Shown: positions 17,731 to 27,220, numbered from the stretch's first letter. The stretch: DNA of 64,000 nucleotides from Mycobacterium sp. GA-2829 (GCF_001499965.1 NZ_LQIT01000015.1:41517-105516), one strand, 5' to 3'. Translations and numbers: made by a program. Notes: generated by a model from the sequence alone, not told the origin.

Positions 17731-18975
17731 GTGGACATGACCGGCCACGGATTGTTCGCCGACCGCTACGAGCTCCGGGGCCTCCTCGGTGCCGGCGGCA
17801 TGGCGGAGGTCCGCGACGCATGGGATACCCGGCTCAACCGAGCCGTGGCGATCAAGCTGCTGCATCCGGCGATGAAGGCTCAACCGGACATCCTGCACAG
17901 GTTCCGCGACGAGGCGCGGTCAGCGGCGATGTTGTCTCACCCGAGCATCGTCGCGGTGCACGACTACGGCGAAGACGACGGCACGCCGTTCATCGTCATG
18001 GAGCGCCTGCCGGGCCAGACGCTCGTCGACGTGATGAGCCGAGGACCGATGCCACCCGAGCACGTCCGCTCGATGCTCGACGACGTGCTGTCGGCGCTCG
18101 CTGTCGCGCACGCCGCCGGGGTGCTGCATCGCGACATCAAGCCCGCCAACATCCTGCTGTCGACCACGGGTGAGCGCCTCAAGGTGGCCGACTTCGGCAT
18201 CGCGAAGACCGGCGGTGCGGCACTCACCGCGACGGGCCAGATCGTCGGCACGATGGCGTACATGAGCCCCGAACGCGTCGGCGGGGCACCGGCCTCGGTG
18301 GCCGACGATCTCTACGCGGTCGGCGTCATGGGATACGAAGGGCTCCTGGGACATCGGGCTTTCCCGCAGGACACTCCCGTCGCGCTCGCGCGGGCCATCA
18401 TGGACGATCCCCCTCCTCCACTGCGCGCCCTCCGCCCCGACCTCGACCCCAGCCTTGCCGGCACCATCGACCGGGCGATGACCCACGATCCCCGCCGGCG
18501 TTTCGCCGACGCCGCGCACATGCGCGCGGCCCTGCGCGGTGACCGCGAGGCGCTGCTCGCCGGCGCGCCCCCCATGCCCACACCCGCGGTGCGCCCTGCG
18601 ACCATGGTGCTCGACCAACCCCTGCCGCCGTCGCAGCACTACGTCGCGCCTGCCCCGCCGCCCGGGCCGTGGAGTCGGCTGTCCCGCCGGACGCGACGAG
18701 GTCTCATGGCCGCCGCCGCACTGCTGTGCCTGACCGTGGCCGCACTCGCCATCGCCGCCGAACCCTTCTCCACCGCACCGATGCAACCGGCCGGCACCAG
18801 CACCCCCGTACCACCGCCGACCAGTCCGCCGCCACCGCCTCCCCCTCCCGCGCCTGTCGTCAGCGAGCCTCAGTTCGCCCCTGAGGAGAAGAAGGGCGAA
18901 GACAAGAAGAAAGAGGAGAAGAAGCGGGAGGGCCGCGGCAACGGCAACGAGGGCAACGGCGGCAGATACGGCTAG
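17731..18975 (+). CDS. Membrane Ser/Thr protein kinase with proline-rich extracellular tail
   Basis: A 414-residue Hanks-type kinase. Kinase domain about residues 10-270: glycine loop LLGAGGMAEV, invariant Lys in VAIKLL, catalytic loop HRDIKPANILL, DFGIAK, and the activation segment ending MSPER. A hydrophobic segment (LMAAAALLCLTVAALAIAA, about 328-346) crosses the membrane, followed by a proline run and then a charged Glu/Lys and Gly/Asn-rich tail. There are no PASTA repeats, unlike PknB. The GTG at 17731 fits the GGATGGGG upstream better than the ATG six bases later. It follows arsR by 89 bp but is not evidently linked to it. I cannot match it to a named Pkn. Confidence 0.9.
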   Translation: MDMTGHGLFADRYELRGLLGAGGMAEVRDAWDTRLNRAVAIKLLHPAMKAQPDILHRFRDEARSAAMLSHPSIVAVHDYGEDDGTPFIVMERLPGQTLVDVMSRGPMPPEHVRSMLDDVLSALAVAHAAGVLHRDIKPANILLSTTGERLKVADFGIAKTGGAALTATGQIVGTMAYMSPERVGGAPASVADDLYAVGVMGYEGLLGHRAFPQDTPVALARAIMDDPPPPLRALRPDLDPSLAGTIDRAMTHDPRRRFADAAHMRAALRGDREALLAGAPPMPTPAVRPATMVLDQPLPPSQHYVAPAPPPGPWSRLSRRTRRGLMAAAALLCLTVAALAIAAEPFSTAPMQPAGTSTPVPPPTSPPPPPPPPAPVVSEPQFAPEEKKGEDKKKEEKKREGRGNGNEGNGGRYG

Positions 18976-18988
18976 CGCACGGTCACGT

Positions 18989-20383
18989 TCAGTCGTTAAC
19001 TCTGGCCGGGGGCTGGACCGCCACGCCGCCGGATTCGTGTTCCGGGCCGGCATCCGGGTGCTCGGCGGGCACCCGGCTGCGGAACCGCTCGGCCTCACTG
19101 ACGCCCTGCGGCGACCGAGTGCGGTCAGGGCTGCGGTACGGGCCGGGCTTCGGCCGCGGCGTGCCTCCCGGGAATGCCAGCCGGAAGATGGTGCGGTGCA
19201 CGGTGAACCACTGTTTGCCGAATCGGCCCGAGTTGTAGGGCAACTCGTAGCGCTCACAGATGTCTTTGACCTTGGGGGCGATCTCGGCGTAGCGACTGCT
19301 CGGCATGTCGGGGTAGAGATGATGCTCGACCTGGTAGCCGAGGTTGCCGCTGAGGACGTGGAACAGCGGGCTGCCCTCGATGTTGGCTGCCCCCAGTAGC
19401 TGGCGGACATACCAGCCACCTCGGGTCTCGTTCTCGACCTCCTCCTCGGTGAAAGTCCATGTCTGATCGGGGAAATGCCCGCAGAAGATGATGGCGTGGG
19501 CCCACACGTTTCGGATGAGGTTGGCCAGCGCGTCCGCGCCGAGCGTTCGCAGGTAGGTGCTCTCGACACCCGGTGCGTACCGGTCGAGCAATTGCGCGAC
19601 GGCGCCGACGCGGCGATTCGCCGTCCTCATGCGGAGTCTCTTCGCAATACGCGAGTGGTCTGGTTGGTCCAGCCGACCACGCAACACCAGTTGCGCGAGC
19701 GCGAACGCGCCTGCACTCACGATGGGCCAGCCGAGGTAGTCCTTGACGATCTGCTGGCGGGCCTTGCCGCCGATCGACTTGAAGTCCTCCTTCAGATCCT
19801 TCAAGGTCTTCTCGCCCCGGAAGAGAGCCTCGACGTCCGTGTCGTGAACGGCGACCCCCCACTCGAAGAGCACCGTCAGGAGGAAGTTGTAGAACGGCTG
19901 ACCGAGATTGCTCGGGCGCCACTTCTGATTGGGGTCGATGCGCATGATCTCGTAGCCGAGATCCTTGTCCTTGCCGAGAATGTTCGTATACGTGTGGTGG
20001 ATGTAGTTGTGGGAGTGCTTCCACGCTTTGGCGCTCGACGCGGTGTCCCAGTCCCACACCGAGGAATGGACGTCGGGGTCGTTCATCCAGTCCCACTGCC
20101 CGTGCAGGATGTTGTGCCCGAGTTCCATGTTCTCCAGGATCTTGGCCAGGCTCAGACATGCTGTGCCGAGTACCAGTGCGGTCCGTGACCGTGACGCCAA
20201 CAGCAGCACGCGTCCGGCGACCACGATCTGCCGCTGCACCGAGATCACCGTCTTGATGTAGTGACGGTCCCGGTCGCCGAGTTCGGCGAACACCTCGTCG
20301 TGAATGGCGTCGAACTCCTTGGCGAGCTTCTCGAGGTCCTGCTCGCTCAGTCGGGTGAGCGGGCTTGCAGCGGTGATAGTCAT
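18989..20383 (-). CDS. Acyl-CoA desaturase, DesA3-like
   Basis: A 464-residue membrane di-iron desaturase that probably introduces the delta-9 double bond into stearoyl-CoA. The three His boxes are GHNILHG (HxxxH), KHSHNYIHH (HxxHH) and QVEHHLYPD (HxxHH). It lies 13 bp after a gene for a flavin/2Fe-2S reductase, the same pairing as DesA3 (Rv3229c) with its oxidoreductase Rv3230c in M. tuberculosis, which delivers electrons from NADPH. A divergent regulator with TetR-like HTH segments is adjacent. Hydrophobic segments flank the second box as expected. Confidence 0.9.
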   Translation of the reverse strand: MTITAASPLTRLSEQDLEKLAKEFDAIHDEVFAELGDRDRHYIKTVISVQRQIVVAGRVLLLASRSRTALVLGTACLSLAKILENMELGHNILHGQWDWMNDPDVHSSVWDWDTASSAKAWKHSHNYIHHTYTNILGKDKDLGYEIMRIDPNQKWRPSNLGQPFYNFLLTVLFEWGVAVHDTDVEALFRGEKTLKDLKEDFKSIGGKARQQIVKDYLGWPIVSAGAFALAQLVLRGRLDQPDHSRIAKRLRMRTANRRVGAVAQLLDRYAPGVESTYLRTLGADALANLIRNVWAHAIIFCGHFPDQTWTFTEEEVENETRGGWYVRQLLGAANIEGSPLFHVLSGNLGYQVEHHLYPDMPSSRYAEIAPKVKDICERYELPYNSGRFGKQWFTVHRTIFRLAFPGGTPRPKPGPYRSPDRTRSPQGVSEAERFRSRVPAEHPDAGPEHESGGVAVQPPARVND

Positions 20384-20396
20384 ACGAATCCTCCAG

Positions 20397-21494
20397 TCAG
20401 AGTTCGATTTCCACGTCGCCCTCGGCGGCGTGGATACAGATTCGGACGTCTCCTCCGGTCGGCTCGGAGACCTCGCCGGAGCGAAGATCCCGGACCTTGC
20501 CCGATTTCACGGTGCCGACGCAGGTGTGGCAGATCCCGATGCGGCAGCCGAAGGCGAGCTCGAGGCCCGCCTGTTCGCCGGCCTCGAGAATCGGTGTGCC
20601 GCCGTCACATTCGACGGTCTCCTCGCTGTCCAAAAAGGTCACCGTGCCGCCCTCCCCTTCGCCGGCGTCGCCGCCGATCTTGGGCTGGAAGCGCTCGTAG
20701 TGCAGCCGGTCCGGATCGCCATCACGTTCCCAGTGCTCGATGAGCGCATCGAGGAGCTCGCCAGGACCCGAGCAGAACGCTTCGCGCTCGCGCCAGTCCG
20801 GGCAGACATCGCCGAGTTGCTCCGGCGAGAAGCGACCGCGGTCGGAGGTCAGCCGTATGTCGAGTCGCACCCCGTCATGGCGGCGTTCGATGTCCTCGAG
20901 GACGGACAGGAACATGACGTGGTCACGGGTGCGGTCGGAGTGGATCACCACGGCGTCGCGCAACTCGTCGCTGTGGTCCAGGCTGCGCAGCATGCTGATG
21001 ATCGGCGTGATGCCACTGCCCGCGCTGATGAACAGGAGCTTTTTCGGCAGCGGCTCGGGCAGCGTGAACTGACCCTCGATCTCGCCGAGTCGAACGAGTT
21101 CACCGGGTTGGATCTTCTCGACGAGATACGGCGACACGACGCCGCTTGAGACCTTCTTGGGTGTGACGCTGATCAGGCCGTCCTCGGGGTGCGGGTCCGA
21201 GGTGAGCGAGTAGGCGCGCCAGTGGTAGCGACCGTCGATCACCAGGCCCAGCCGCACGTACTGACCAGGCTTGTGACCGGGCCACTCGTAGCTCGGCCGG
21301 ATCAGCACGCTGGCGGCTTCCGAACCTTGCTGCTCGACCCGTTCAACCTTCCCCCGTAGCTCCTTCGTCGTCCACAGCGGGTTGATCATCTCCAGGTAGT
21401 CGTCCGGCCGCAACGGTTTGAACAGGTGGTGGACCGCTTTGAGGAAGAGCCGACGCCCGCGGGGCACCGGCGGCTGGGCACCGCGTTCCGCCAT
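20397..21494 (-). CDS. Ferredoxin reductase-type electron donor of the desaturase
   Basis: A 365-residue modular reductase. An FAD domain (RAYSLTS, about residue 98) is followed by an NAD(P) domain (LLFISAGSGITPIISMLRSL) and a C-terminal plant-type 2Fe-2S domain with cysteines in GCRIGICHTCVG and a fourth in RICIHAAEG. This is the architecture of Rv3230c, the partner of DesA3. It is the first gene of a two-gene operon with the desaturase; electrons run NADPH-FAD-2Fe-2S-desaturase. Starts at an ATG with GAGGATC close upstream. Confidence 0.9.
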   Translation of the reverse strand: MAERGAQPPVPRGRRLFLKAVHHLFKPLRPDDYLEMINPLWTTKELRGKVERVEQQGSEAASVLIRPSYEWPGHKPGQYVRLGLVIDGRYHWRAYSLTSDPHPEDGLISVTPKKVSSGVVSPYLVEKIQPGELVRLGEIEGQFTLPEPLPKKLLFISAGSGITPIISMLRSLDHSDELRDAVVIHSDRTRDHVMFLSVLEDIERRHDGVRLDIRLTSDRGRFSPEQLGDVCPDWREREAFCSGPGELLDALIEHWERDGDPDRLHYERFQPKIGGDAGEGEGGTVTFLDSEETVECDGGTPILEAGEQAGLELAFGCRIGICHTCVGTVKSGKVRDLRSGEVSEPTGGDVRICIHAAEGDVEIEL

Positions 21495-21572
21495 CTGTGA
21501 TCCTCCTCGCCGCGGCAGTTCCTGTGAGCTCCGTCACCCGCCCAAGGGTCGCTATAGCCGACCGACACCGAC

Positions 21573-21601
21573 TTGAAACCTCGCTAGGGTGTGGTTCTAG
21601 C
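21573..21601 (+). promoter_or_regulatory. Candidate promoter/operator of the desaturase-linked regulator
   Basis: TTGAAA (21573-21578) could be a -35 box, with a poor -10 TCTAGC 17 bases later. The inverted repeat GCTAG-nine bases-CTAGC (21583-21601) covers this area between the divergent reductase and regulator genes, the usual place for a TetR-type operator. Confidence 0.3.
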
Positions 21602-21629
21602 CGTGTATCAGCATGGGAGGATCGCTCAC

Positions 21630-22484
21630 ATGCCGAGGCGCCGGACCCGCCGCTCGAACGTCGTTCCGTCCGAGGTCATTCACGCCACATTGCGATCGGC
21701 AGAACAGCTCGGACGAGACGTCGCCGATGTCCCGATCGTGGTGATCGCCCACGCGCTCGGGATCTCGAGGAGCACCCTGCTACGTCAGCTCGGAGGGTCG
21801 CGCCGAGCGCTGGACGACGCCGTGCGCGACCTCGGCGTGGACCCCGGTGGACGACCTCCTGTCCGATTACGAGCGGTCGAGGCGGCGGCGGCGCTCATCG
21901 GGGCCGGAGGGGTGGCGTCGGCGACGCTGGAAGCCGTCGCCACCCGTGCCGATTGTTCGGTGCCGAGCTTGTACGCGACCTTCGGTGGGCGCGACGCCCT
22001 GCTCGAAGCCGTGTACGACCGCTACATTCCCGCTCTCGACGTCTCGGCTCTCGTGGGCGGCCTAGGCGCCGCCGGGCTGACGGAGACGGTCAGCGCCATT
22101 TATCGGCAGCTCGCCGAACTGTGTTCGCGGGAGCCTCGGGTGTTCTCCGCCGTGCTGGTCGAGACCCTGGCCCGGCCGGCGGGGCCCAGCGCCGGTGTTC
22201 TCATCGAACGTGGCGCGCTTCGCACCATCGCCGTACTCGAGAGATGGCTGGACAGGGAGGTCGCCGCCGGGCGCATTCAAGACCTGCCCAGGCCCGTGCT
22301 GATCCAGCAGTTCATCAGCCCCGTGTTGGTGCACGCGGTGATGCGCCCGGGACTGACCAACTTTCCTCATGTCAGCCCACCGGACCTCGAGGCGAGCTGC
22401 GCCATCTTCGCCGACGCCTTCGTATGGGGCGTCGCCGTTCGCGGCGACTCCGAGCCCGGGCCGAACTGCGCTTCGTCTCTGTAA
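21630..22484 (+). CDS. TetR-like regulator with two HTH segments
   Basis: A 284-residue protein. One helix-turn-helix lies at about residues 35-70 (VIAHALGISRSTLLRQLGGSRRALDDAV) and a second, more canonical TetR one at about 95-140 (TLEAVATRADCSVPSLYATFGGRDALLEAVYDRY), followed by a helical TetR C-terminal domain. A normal TetR protein has only one such segment and about 200 residues. The ATG at 21630 has GGGAGG nine bases upstream, so the first segment is well inside the gene. It is divergent from the desaturase operon and probably regulates membrane-lipid desaturation. The two segments may be an internal duplication or a fusion. Confidence 0.85.
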   Translation: MPRRRTRRSNVVPSEVIHATLRSAEQLGRDVADVPIVVIAHALGISRSTLLRQLGGSRRALDDAVRDLGVDPGGRPPVRLRAVEAAAALIGAGGVASATLEAVATRADCSVPSLYATFGGRDALLEAVYDRYIPALDVSALVGGLGAAGLTETVSAIYRQLAELCSREPRVFSAVLVETLARPAGPSAGVLIERGALRTIAVLERWLDREVAAGRIQDLPRPVLIQQFISPVLVHAVMRPGLTNFPHVSPPDLEASCAIFADAFVWGVAVRGDSEPGPNCASSL

Positions 22485-22500
22485 GGACTGGGCCCCTGCG

Positions 22501-23919
22501 TCACCGGTCGATTGCGGCGTCCGCTCGGTCCCGGCGTTGGACGAACCACCACAGCACCACACCGGCCGCCAGGATCGACAGGGCGATGCACAGTTCCAGT
22601 ACGCCGCCGTAGCCGGTGATGGAGAATCCGGTGGCCCCGACCACCAACAACACGACCAGCAGGGCCGCCAAACCGATCGACAGTGGCACGAACACCTGGG
22701 GCAGACGGATCGGGCGCGCAGCGTCCGGCCGGTCCTTGCGCAGCAGCGCGAACCCGGCGACGGCCAGCACGTGAGCCAGGATGTAGCCCAGGTTGCCGGT
22801 CACGATGATGGCCAGCGGCTGCTGGAGCACCACCAGCAGAACCACGTTGAGCACCAGCATCACGTTCAGCGCACGGACGGGCACACCGCGGCGGTTGAGC
22901 TTGCCCATCGACCGAACAGTGATGCCCTCCTTGCCCATGTTGAACAGCACCCGGGAGGCATCGGCGACCGAGGTCAGCATCACCAGCAGTAGCGATGCGA
23001 TGAGGCAGAGCACCATGACGTCCGCGCCGGCGCCGGTCAGCTGCGAGAAACTGGCCACGAAGAACGTCGACGGGTCTGCGCTGATCGCCTGCTCGCCGGC
23101 GAATCCGCCGAGGGTGAGCGGAACCAGGAAGAACACGCCCAGGCAGAACAGCGCCGAGGCGCGAATGGCGCGCGAGGTGTCCCGGACCGGGTCGCGGTAC
23201 TCCGAGGCGAACGTTGCGCACACCTCGATTCCCAGTGTTGTCCACGCCATCACGTACAGCCAGACGATCGCGGTGTGCAGGCCTTCCAGCCCGTGCAGAT
23301 TCCACGTCAGATCCATCGGCGCCCAGTCCGCGTGCAGCAGCGGGAACACAATGAACACCGCCAGCGGGATCATCAGAATTCCCGCGGTCACGTAGACGAA
23401 TGCCATGGTGACCCGCACGCCCACGACGTTGATGCCGTACAGCAGGACGATGACCGCCAGGCCGATGAGTATCGGGAAGCTCAGATGTAACGGACCGAAG
23501 TTCACCGCCCACTGTTGGTCGGGGAACCACTGTGACTGCACGAGCAGGCCGGTCAAGGAACCATAGGTGGCCAGGTTGGATCCCCATGGCAACCAGTACC
23601 CGACCCCGGCCAGAGGCGCGAACCACGGCACCCGCTTCTTCCACGCCTCGGCCGCGTACCCGGAGATGCCGCCGGATGCGTTGGGGAACATCGCGGCCAG
23701 CTCGATGTAGATCCAGTTCACTGCCAGCGAGATGACCATCGAGATCGCCCAGAGCACTGCCGCGCCCCATCCGCCGAGGCCGGCGATCGAGGCGCCCAAC
23801 GTGGCGATCAGCGCGGCCGGCATCGTCATGGCCATCGCGAAGCCGTCGAACCAGCGCATCCTGCGCGGCAAGACTTCGTCCACCGAATGCAGCGCTGCGG
23901 CATCCTTATTGGTCACCAT
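22501..23919 (-). CDS. APC family amino acid/amine permease
   Basis: A 472-residue transporter with about 12 hydrophobic segments of the amino acid-polyamine-organocation superfamily. The first segment contains MAMTMPAALIATLGASIAGLG and the conserved glycine-rich FPNASGGISGYAAEAW follows. ATG at 23919 with GGAGG six bases upstream. It follows an aldehyde dehydrogenase and an amine/amino acid oxidase gene on the same strand and probably imports their substrate. The 291 bp upstream hold no gene; CGACAC-GT-GTGTCG (23950-23963) is an inverted repeat near the likely start of a separate transcript. Confidence 0.87.
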   Translation of the reverse strand: MVTNKDAAALHSVDEVLPRRMRWFDGFAMAMTMPAALIATLGASIAGLGGWGAAVLWAISMVISLAVNWIYIELAAMFPNASGGISGYAAEAWKKRVPWFAPLAGVGYWLPWGSNLATYGSLTGLLVQSQWFPDQQWAVNFGPLHLSFPILIGLAVIVLLYGINVVGVRVTMAFVYVTAGILMIPLAVFIVFPLLHADWAPMDLTWNLHGLEGLHTAIVWLYVMAWTTLGIEVCATFASEYRDPVRDTSRAIRASALFCLGVFFLVPLTLGGFAGEQAISADPSTFFVASFSQLTGAGADVMVLCLIASLLLVMLTSVADASRVLFNMGKEGITVRSMGKLNRRGVPVRALNVMLVLNVVLLVVLQQPLAIIVTGNLGYILAHVLAVAGFALLRKDRPDAARPIRLPQVFVPLSIGLAALLVVLLVVGATGFSITGYGGVLELCIALSILAAGVVLWWFVQRRDRADAAIDR

Positions 23920-24210
23920 GTCGAGCCTCCGTTTCTCCGTGCTGAATCTCGACACGTGTGTCGGGTCGTGGATTGTGAAGCGCTGCTTGAGGACTCACGC
24001 CTCGAAGCGCCGATCACACGGTAAACCCTCGCGCCTGGTTTTGCAGCGCAACTCCAAAACTTGCCAACAGCAATTATTTTCACGACTTTTGGGCATGCCG
24101 AAACCTTCGATCCGGACCTGTCGGTCATCGCCCGGAGGTTGCCTGTGGGGGCGGTCAGAGTGCCGGAGTCACGGCAGTTCTGATTGGATGCCTCTGCGGC
24201 ACTGGGGGTT

Positions 24211-25668
24211 TCACGCGGGGCGGAAAGAATCGTGCGCCGCACGCGGAGCGTGTTTGACCATGATGTGGCGAGCGACGGTGTATTCGGCCACGGCGGCTTG
24301 GCTCATGTCCTTGCCGAAACCGCTGGCCTTCACCCCACCGTGCGGTGCCTCCGACGCGATCGGCAGGTGGTCGTTGACCCAGGTGACGCCTGCCTCGATC
24401 GCGTGTGCGGTGCGCAGCGCACGTCCCACGTCCGCCGTCCACACCGATGACGCCAGCCCGTACCGGCAGTCGTTGGCGAGTCGGATGGCCTCGGCCTCAT
24501 CGCGGAACGGCAGGGCGACCAGCACCGGGCCGAACACCTCGTGCTGGACGATTTCGGCGGACTGGTCGACGCCGGTGATCAGCGTCGGCGGGTAGTAGGC
24601 TCCGTCGCCGCCTGGGAGGACACCTCCGGCATGCACCGTCGCGCCGGCCGCGACGGCACGCTCGACGAATCCGTGCACCCGGTCGCGATGCTCGGTGCTG
24701 ATCAGCGGTCCGATATCGGTGGCGGTGTCGAGGGGATCGCCGACTCGAATGCCCTTGAACGTGGCGGCGAGTCGGTCGACGAGATCCTCGAACACCGACT
24801 CGTGGGCGTACACCCGGGTGGCGGCGGTGCAGTCCTGTCCGGAGTTGTAGGTCGCGCCCATCGCGATGCCGTGTGCGGCGTCGTCGAGATGCGCGTCCTC
24901 GAACACCAGACACGGCGCCTTGCCGCCGAGTTCCAGGTGCACCCGCGCGCCGCGAACCGCGGCGGTCGACATCACCTGACGGCCGGCGCGGGTGGACCCG
25001 GTGATCGAGATCAGCTGCACGCGTTCGTCGCTCGCCAGCGCCTCCCCGACCGTGTGATCACCGGTCACCACCTCGAGAGCCCCGGGCGGGATACCGGCTT
25101 CAACGGCGAGTTCGGCGATACGCAGCGTGCTCGACGGCGTTGTCGGGGCCGGTTTGATGACGATGGTGTTGCCGGCGGCCAGTGCAGGACCGATCTTCCA
25201 CAGGCCCATGATCAGCGGGAAGTTCCACGGCGCGATTCCGACGACCGGCCCGACCGGGCGCCGGACGATCATCGAGGTGTAACCGGTGCTGAGCACACCG
25301 GCGCCGGTTTCCTCCAGCGAACGTCCGGCACCGGCGAAGAACCGCAGGTTGTCGGTTCCGAACGGCAGCTCGCCGTCGCGGAAAACCGCTTTCGGCTTAC
25401 CGGTTTCGGCGACTTCGAGCGCGGTGAGTTCGGCAGCATGGGTGTCGATGAGGTCGGCCCACCGCAGCAGCGTGCGCGCGCGTTCACCGGCGGTGCGCCC
25501 CGACCAAACCGGAAAGGCCTCCGTCGCAGCCGCGACGGCGTCGGCGGCCTCGTCGATCGTCGCCTCCGAGACGGTCGCGGTGGGTCTGCCGTTCGCCGGG
25601 TTCACCAGTACCCGCTCGCCACCCGACCCGGGGAGCCGCTGTCCCCGGTGGAATCGCCCTGCGGTCAT
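24211..25668 (-). CDS. Aldehyde dehydrogenase (amine catabolism type)
   Basis: A 485-residue aldehyde dehydrogenase. Catalytic features are APWNFPLIMGLWK, LELGGKAPCLVFEDA (general-base Glu) and GQDCTAATRVYAH (nucleophilic Cys), with EVFGPVLVALPF near the C-terminus. It resembles enzymes that oxidise omega-aminoaldehydes. Encoded 11 bp after an FAD oxidoreductase of the gamma-glutamylputrescine-oxidase type, whose aldehyde product it would oxidise. ATG at 25668 with AGGAGTGAGG upstream; the frame is open upstream but overlaps the oxidase gene. Confidence 0.9.
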   Translation of the reverse strand: MTAGRFHRGQRLPGSGGERVLVNPANGRPTATVSEATIDEAADAVAAATEAFPVWSGRTAGERARTLLRWADLIDTHAAELTALEVAETGKPKAVFRDGELPFGTDNLRFFAGAGRSLEETGAGVLSTGYTSMIVRRPVGPVVGIAPWNFPLIMGLWKIGPALAAGNTIVIKPAPTTPSSTLRIAELAVEAGIPPGALEVVTGDHTVGEALASDERVQLISITGSTRAGRQVMSTAAVRGARVHLELGGKAPCLVFEDAHLDDAAHGIAMGATYNSGQDCTAATRVYAHESVFEDLVDRLAATFKGIRVGDPLDTATDIGPLISTEHRDRVHGFVERAVAAGATVHAGGVLPGGDGAYYPPTLITGVDQSAEIVQHEVFGPVLVALPFRDEAEAIRLANDCRYGLASSVWTADVGRALRTAHAIEAGVTWVNDHLPIASEAPHGGVKASGFGKDMSQAAVAEYTVARHIMVKHAPRAAHDSFRPA

Positions 25669-25679
25669 GTCCTCACTCC

Positions 25680-27062
25680 TCAACTGTTGAAGCCCACACC
25701 GAAGCGGTCGAATGTGCGCAGAAGCCAACCCCGACGGCCGGTTTCGTCCTCACGAGCCAGGGCGGCACGGGTCAACTCGACGGCGGGCCAGCGAAGCGGT
25801 TCAGGCGGGAAGGGCACCGCGGTACCGGTGACGGCCTTGAGCCGGGTCCGTTCGGTCTCGCGGCCGGCCAGCAGATCGAGTGCCACCTGGGCGCCGAATC
25901 TCGTCGACGCCACTCCAAGGCCGGTGAATCCGACCGCGTAGGCCAACCGGCCGCCCATGGCGGTGCCGAAGATCGGGGTGAACCGGCTGGTCGTGTCGAT
26001 GACGCCGCCCCATCGATGGGTGAACGGCACCTCCGCCAATTGCGGGAACGTCTCCCGGAAGTGGCGCGCCAACAATCGGTGCGACCGATCCCGCAGTTCC
26101 AGATTCGCGCTGACGGCATTGCCGTAGTGGTAGACGGCGTCGTATCCGCCCCAGACGATCCGATCGTCACGGGTCCTGCGGAAGTAATGGAATTGGTTGC
26201 CCGCGTCGGTGAGTCCCTGGTTCTGCGCCCAGCCGATCGAGTCCAGCTGTGCGACGGTCAACGGAGCCGTCGCCAACACGTAGTCATAGACGGGCAGGAT
26301 CCATGCGCGCAGCCGTCGCAGCAGCGGACGGTAGGCGTTGGATGCGAGCAGCACCTGCGTGGCGTGGACGCTGCCACGCTCGCTGCGGACGGTCAACCCG
26401 CCGCCATCGCGGGTGATACCAGTCGCCGCGGACTGCTCGAATATTCTGGCGCCCAAGCTTTCTGCGACGCGGCGCAGGCCGAGTGTCAGAGCCATCGGGT
26501 CGGTCAGGCCGCCGCGCATCGTGCGGAGCCCACCGAGGAATGCCTGCGAATGGATGTCGGCACGGACCTCGTCGCGGTCGAGGAAGCGGACCTCTTCGCC
26601 GTAACGGGCGTGGGTCGGCGCCGCTCTGCGCAGGGCTTCGTACTCGTGCGCGGTCCTGGCCAGCGTGGTCTTTCCCACCAACCGCAGATCGGCGACGATG
26701 CCGTGTTCGTCCAGGAACGCGGCGATCTGCTCGACGTTCTGCCGGCCGAGGCGCTGCAACTCGTCGAGTTCATCGGGCCACATCGCCTCGCCGTGGGCCA
26801 CGCCATGGGTCAGTGATTCGGAGACGAACCCGCCGTTGCGGCCCGACGCGCCCGAACCCACCCAGTCGCGTTCGAGCACGACGACCCGGCGCGACGGGTC
26901 CTCGATCAACGATTCGATGGCGGCCCACAGACCGGTGTATCCGGCGCCGACGATGGCCAGATCGGCGGGCACACGGCCGACCAGCGGCTCGGTCTGTGGA
27001 CCGGTTCGCAGACCGTCCCACCACACCGGGCGTGGTTCCGCATCGCGCAAGTCGTCGATCAT
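25680..27062 (-). CDS. FAD-dependent oxidoreductase, DAO/PuuB-like
   Basis: About 460 residues of the D-amino-acid-oxidase family. The FAD dinucleotide motif is DLAIVGAGYTGLWAAIESL (about residues 33-51), followed by VVVLERDWVGSGASGRNGGFVSE, the pattern of gamma-glutamylputrescine oxidase and related amine oxidases, and a C-terminal FAD motif GFTGLGVASTRFG. It would oxidise an amine to an aldehyde. The start is uncertain: ATG at 27062 gives the usual N-terminus before a WW motif, ATG at 27113 adds 17 residues, and neither has a clear ribosome binding site. First gene of the oxidase-dehydrogenase-permease operon, divergent from a TetR gene. Confidence 0.88.
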   Translation of the reverse strand: MIDDLRDAEPRPVWWDGLRTGPQTEPLVGRVPADLAIVGAGYTGLWAAIESLIEDPSRRVVVLERDWVGSGASGRNGGFVSESLTHGVAHGEAMWPDELDELQRLGRQNVEQIAAFLDEHGIVADLRLVGKTTLARTAHEYEALRRAAPTHARYGEEVRFLDRDEVRADIHSQAFLGGLRTMRGGLTDPMALTLGLRRVAESLGARIFEQSAATGITRDGGGLTVRSERGSVHATQVLLASNAYRPLLRRLRAWILPVYDYVLATAPLTVAQLDSIGWAQNQGLTDAGNQFHYFRRTRDDRIVWGGYDAVYHYGNAVSANLELRDRSHRLLARHFRETFPQLAEVPFTHRWGGVIDTTSRFTPIFGTAMGGRLAYAVGFTGLGVASTRFGAQVALDLLAGRETERTRLKAVTGTAVPFPPEPLRWPAVELTRAALAREDETGRRGWLLRTFDRFGVGFNS

Positions 27063-27123
27063 CCGGACGATAGTTGCACTGCCATTCAGAGAACACAAGT
27101 CCAGAAACCGCATGTCAACCGTG

Positions 27124-27135
27124 TTACATATGTAA
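27124..27135. promoter_or_regulatory. Palindromic operator between the amine operon and the TetR-led operon
   Basis: TTACATATGTAA is a perfect 12-bp palindrome in an AT-rich stretch within the 158 bp separating divergent start codons. Position and symmetry suggest the site for the TetR regulator encoded just downstream, controlling both operons. If the oxidase starts at 27113, the site would sit 11 bp upstream of it. Confidence 0.6.
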
Positions 27136-27220
27136 AACCTGAGCTTGTATTCAAAGTTTTGCTTCCTGAATCGCGAGTTTCCTGGCACAGTGACCCACGA
27201 CGTAATCCGAGGAGATGCCT

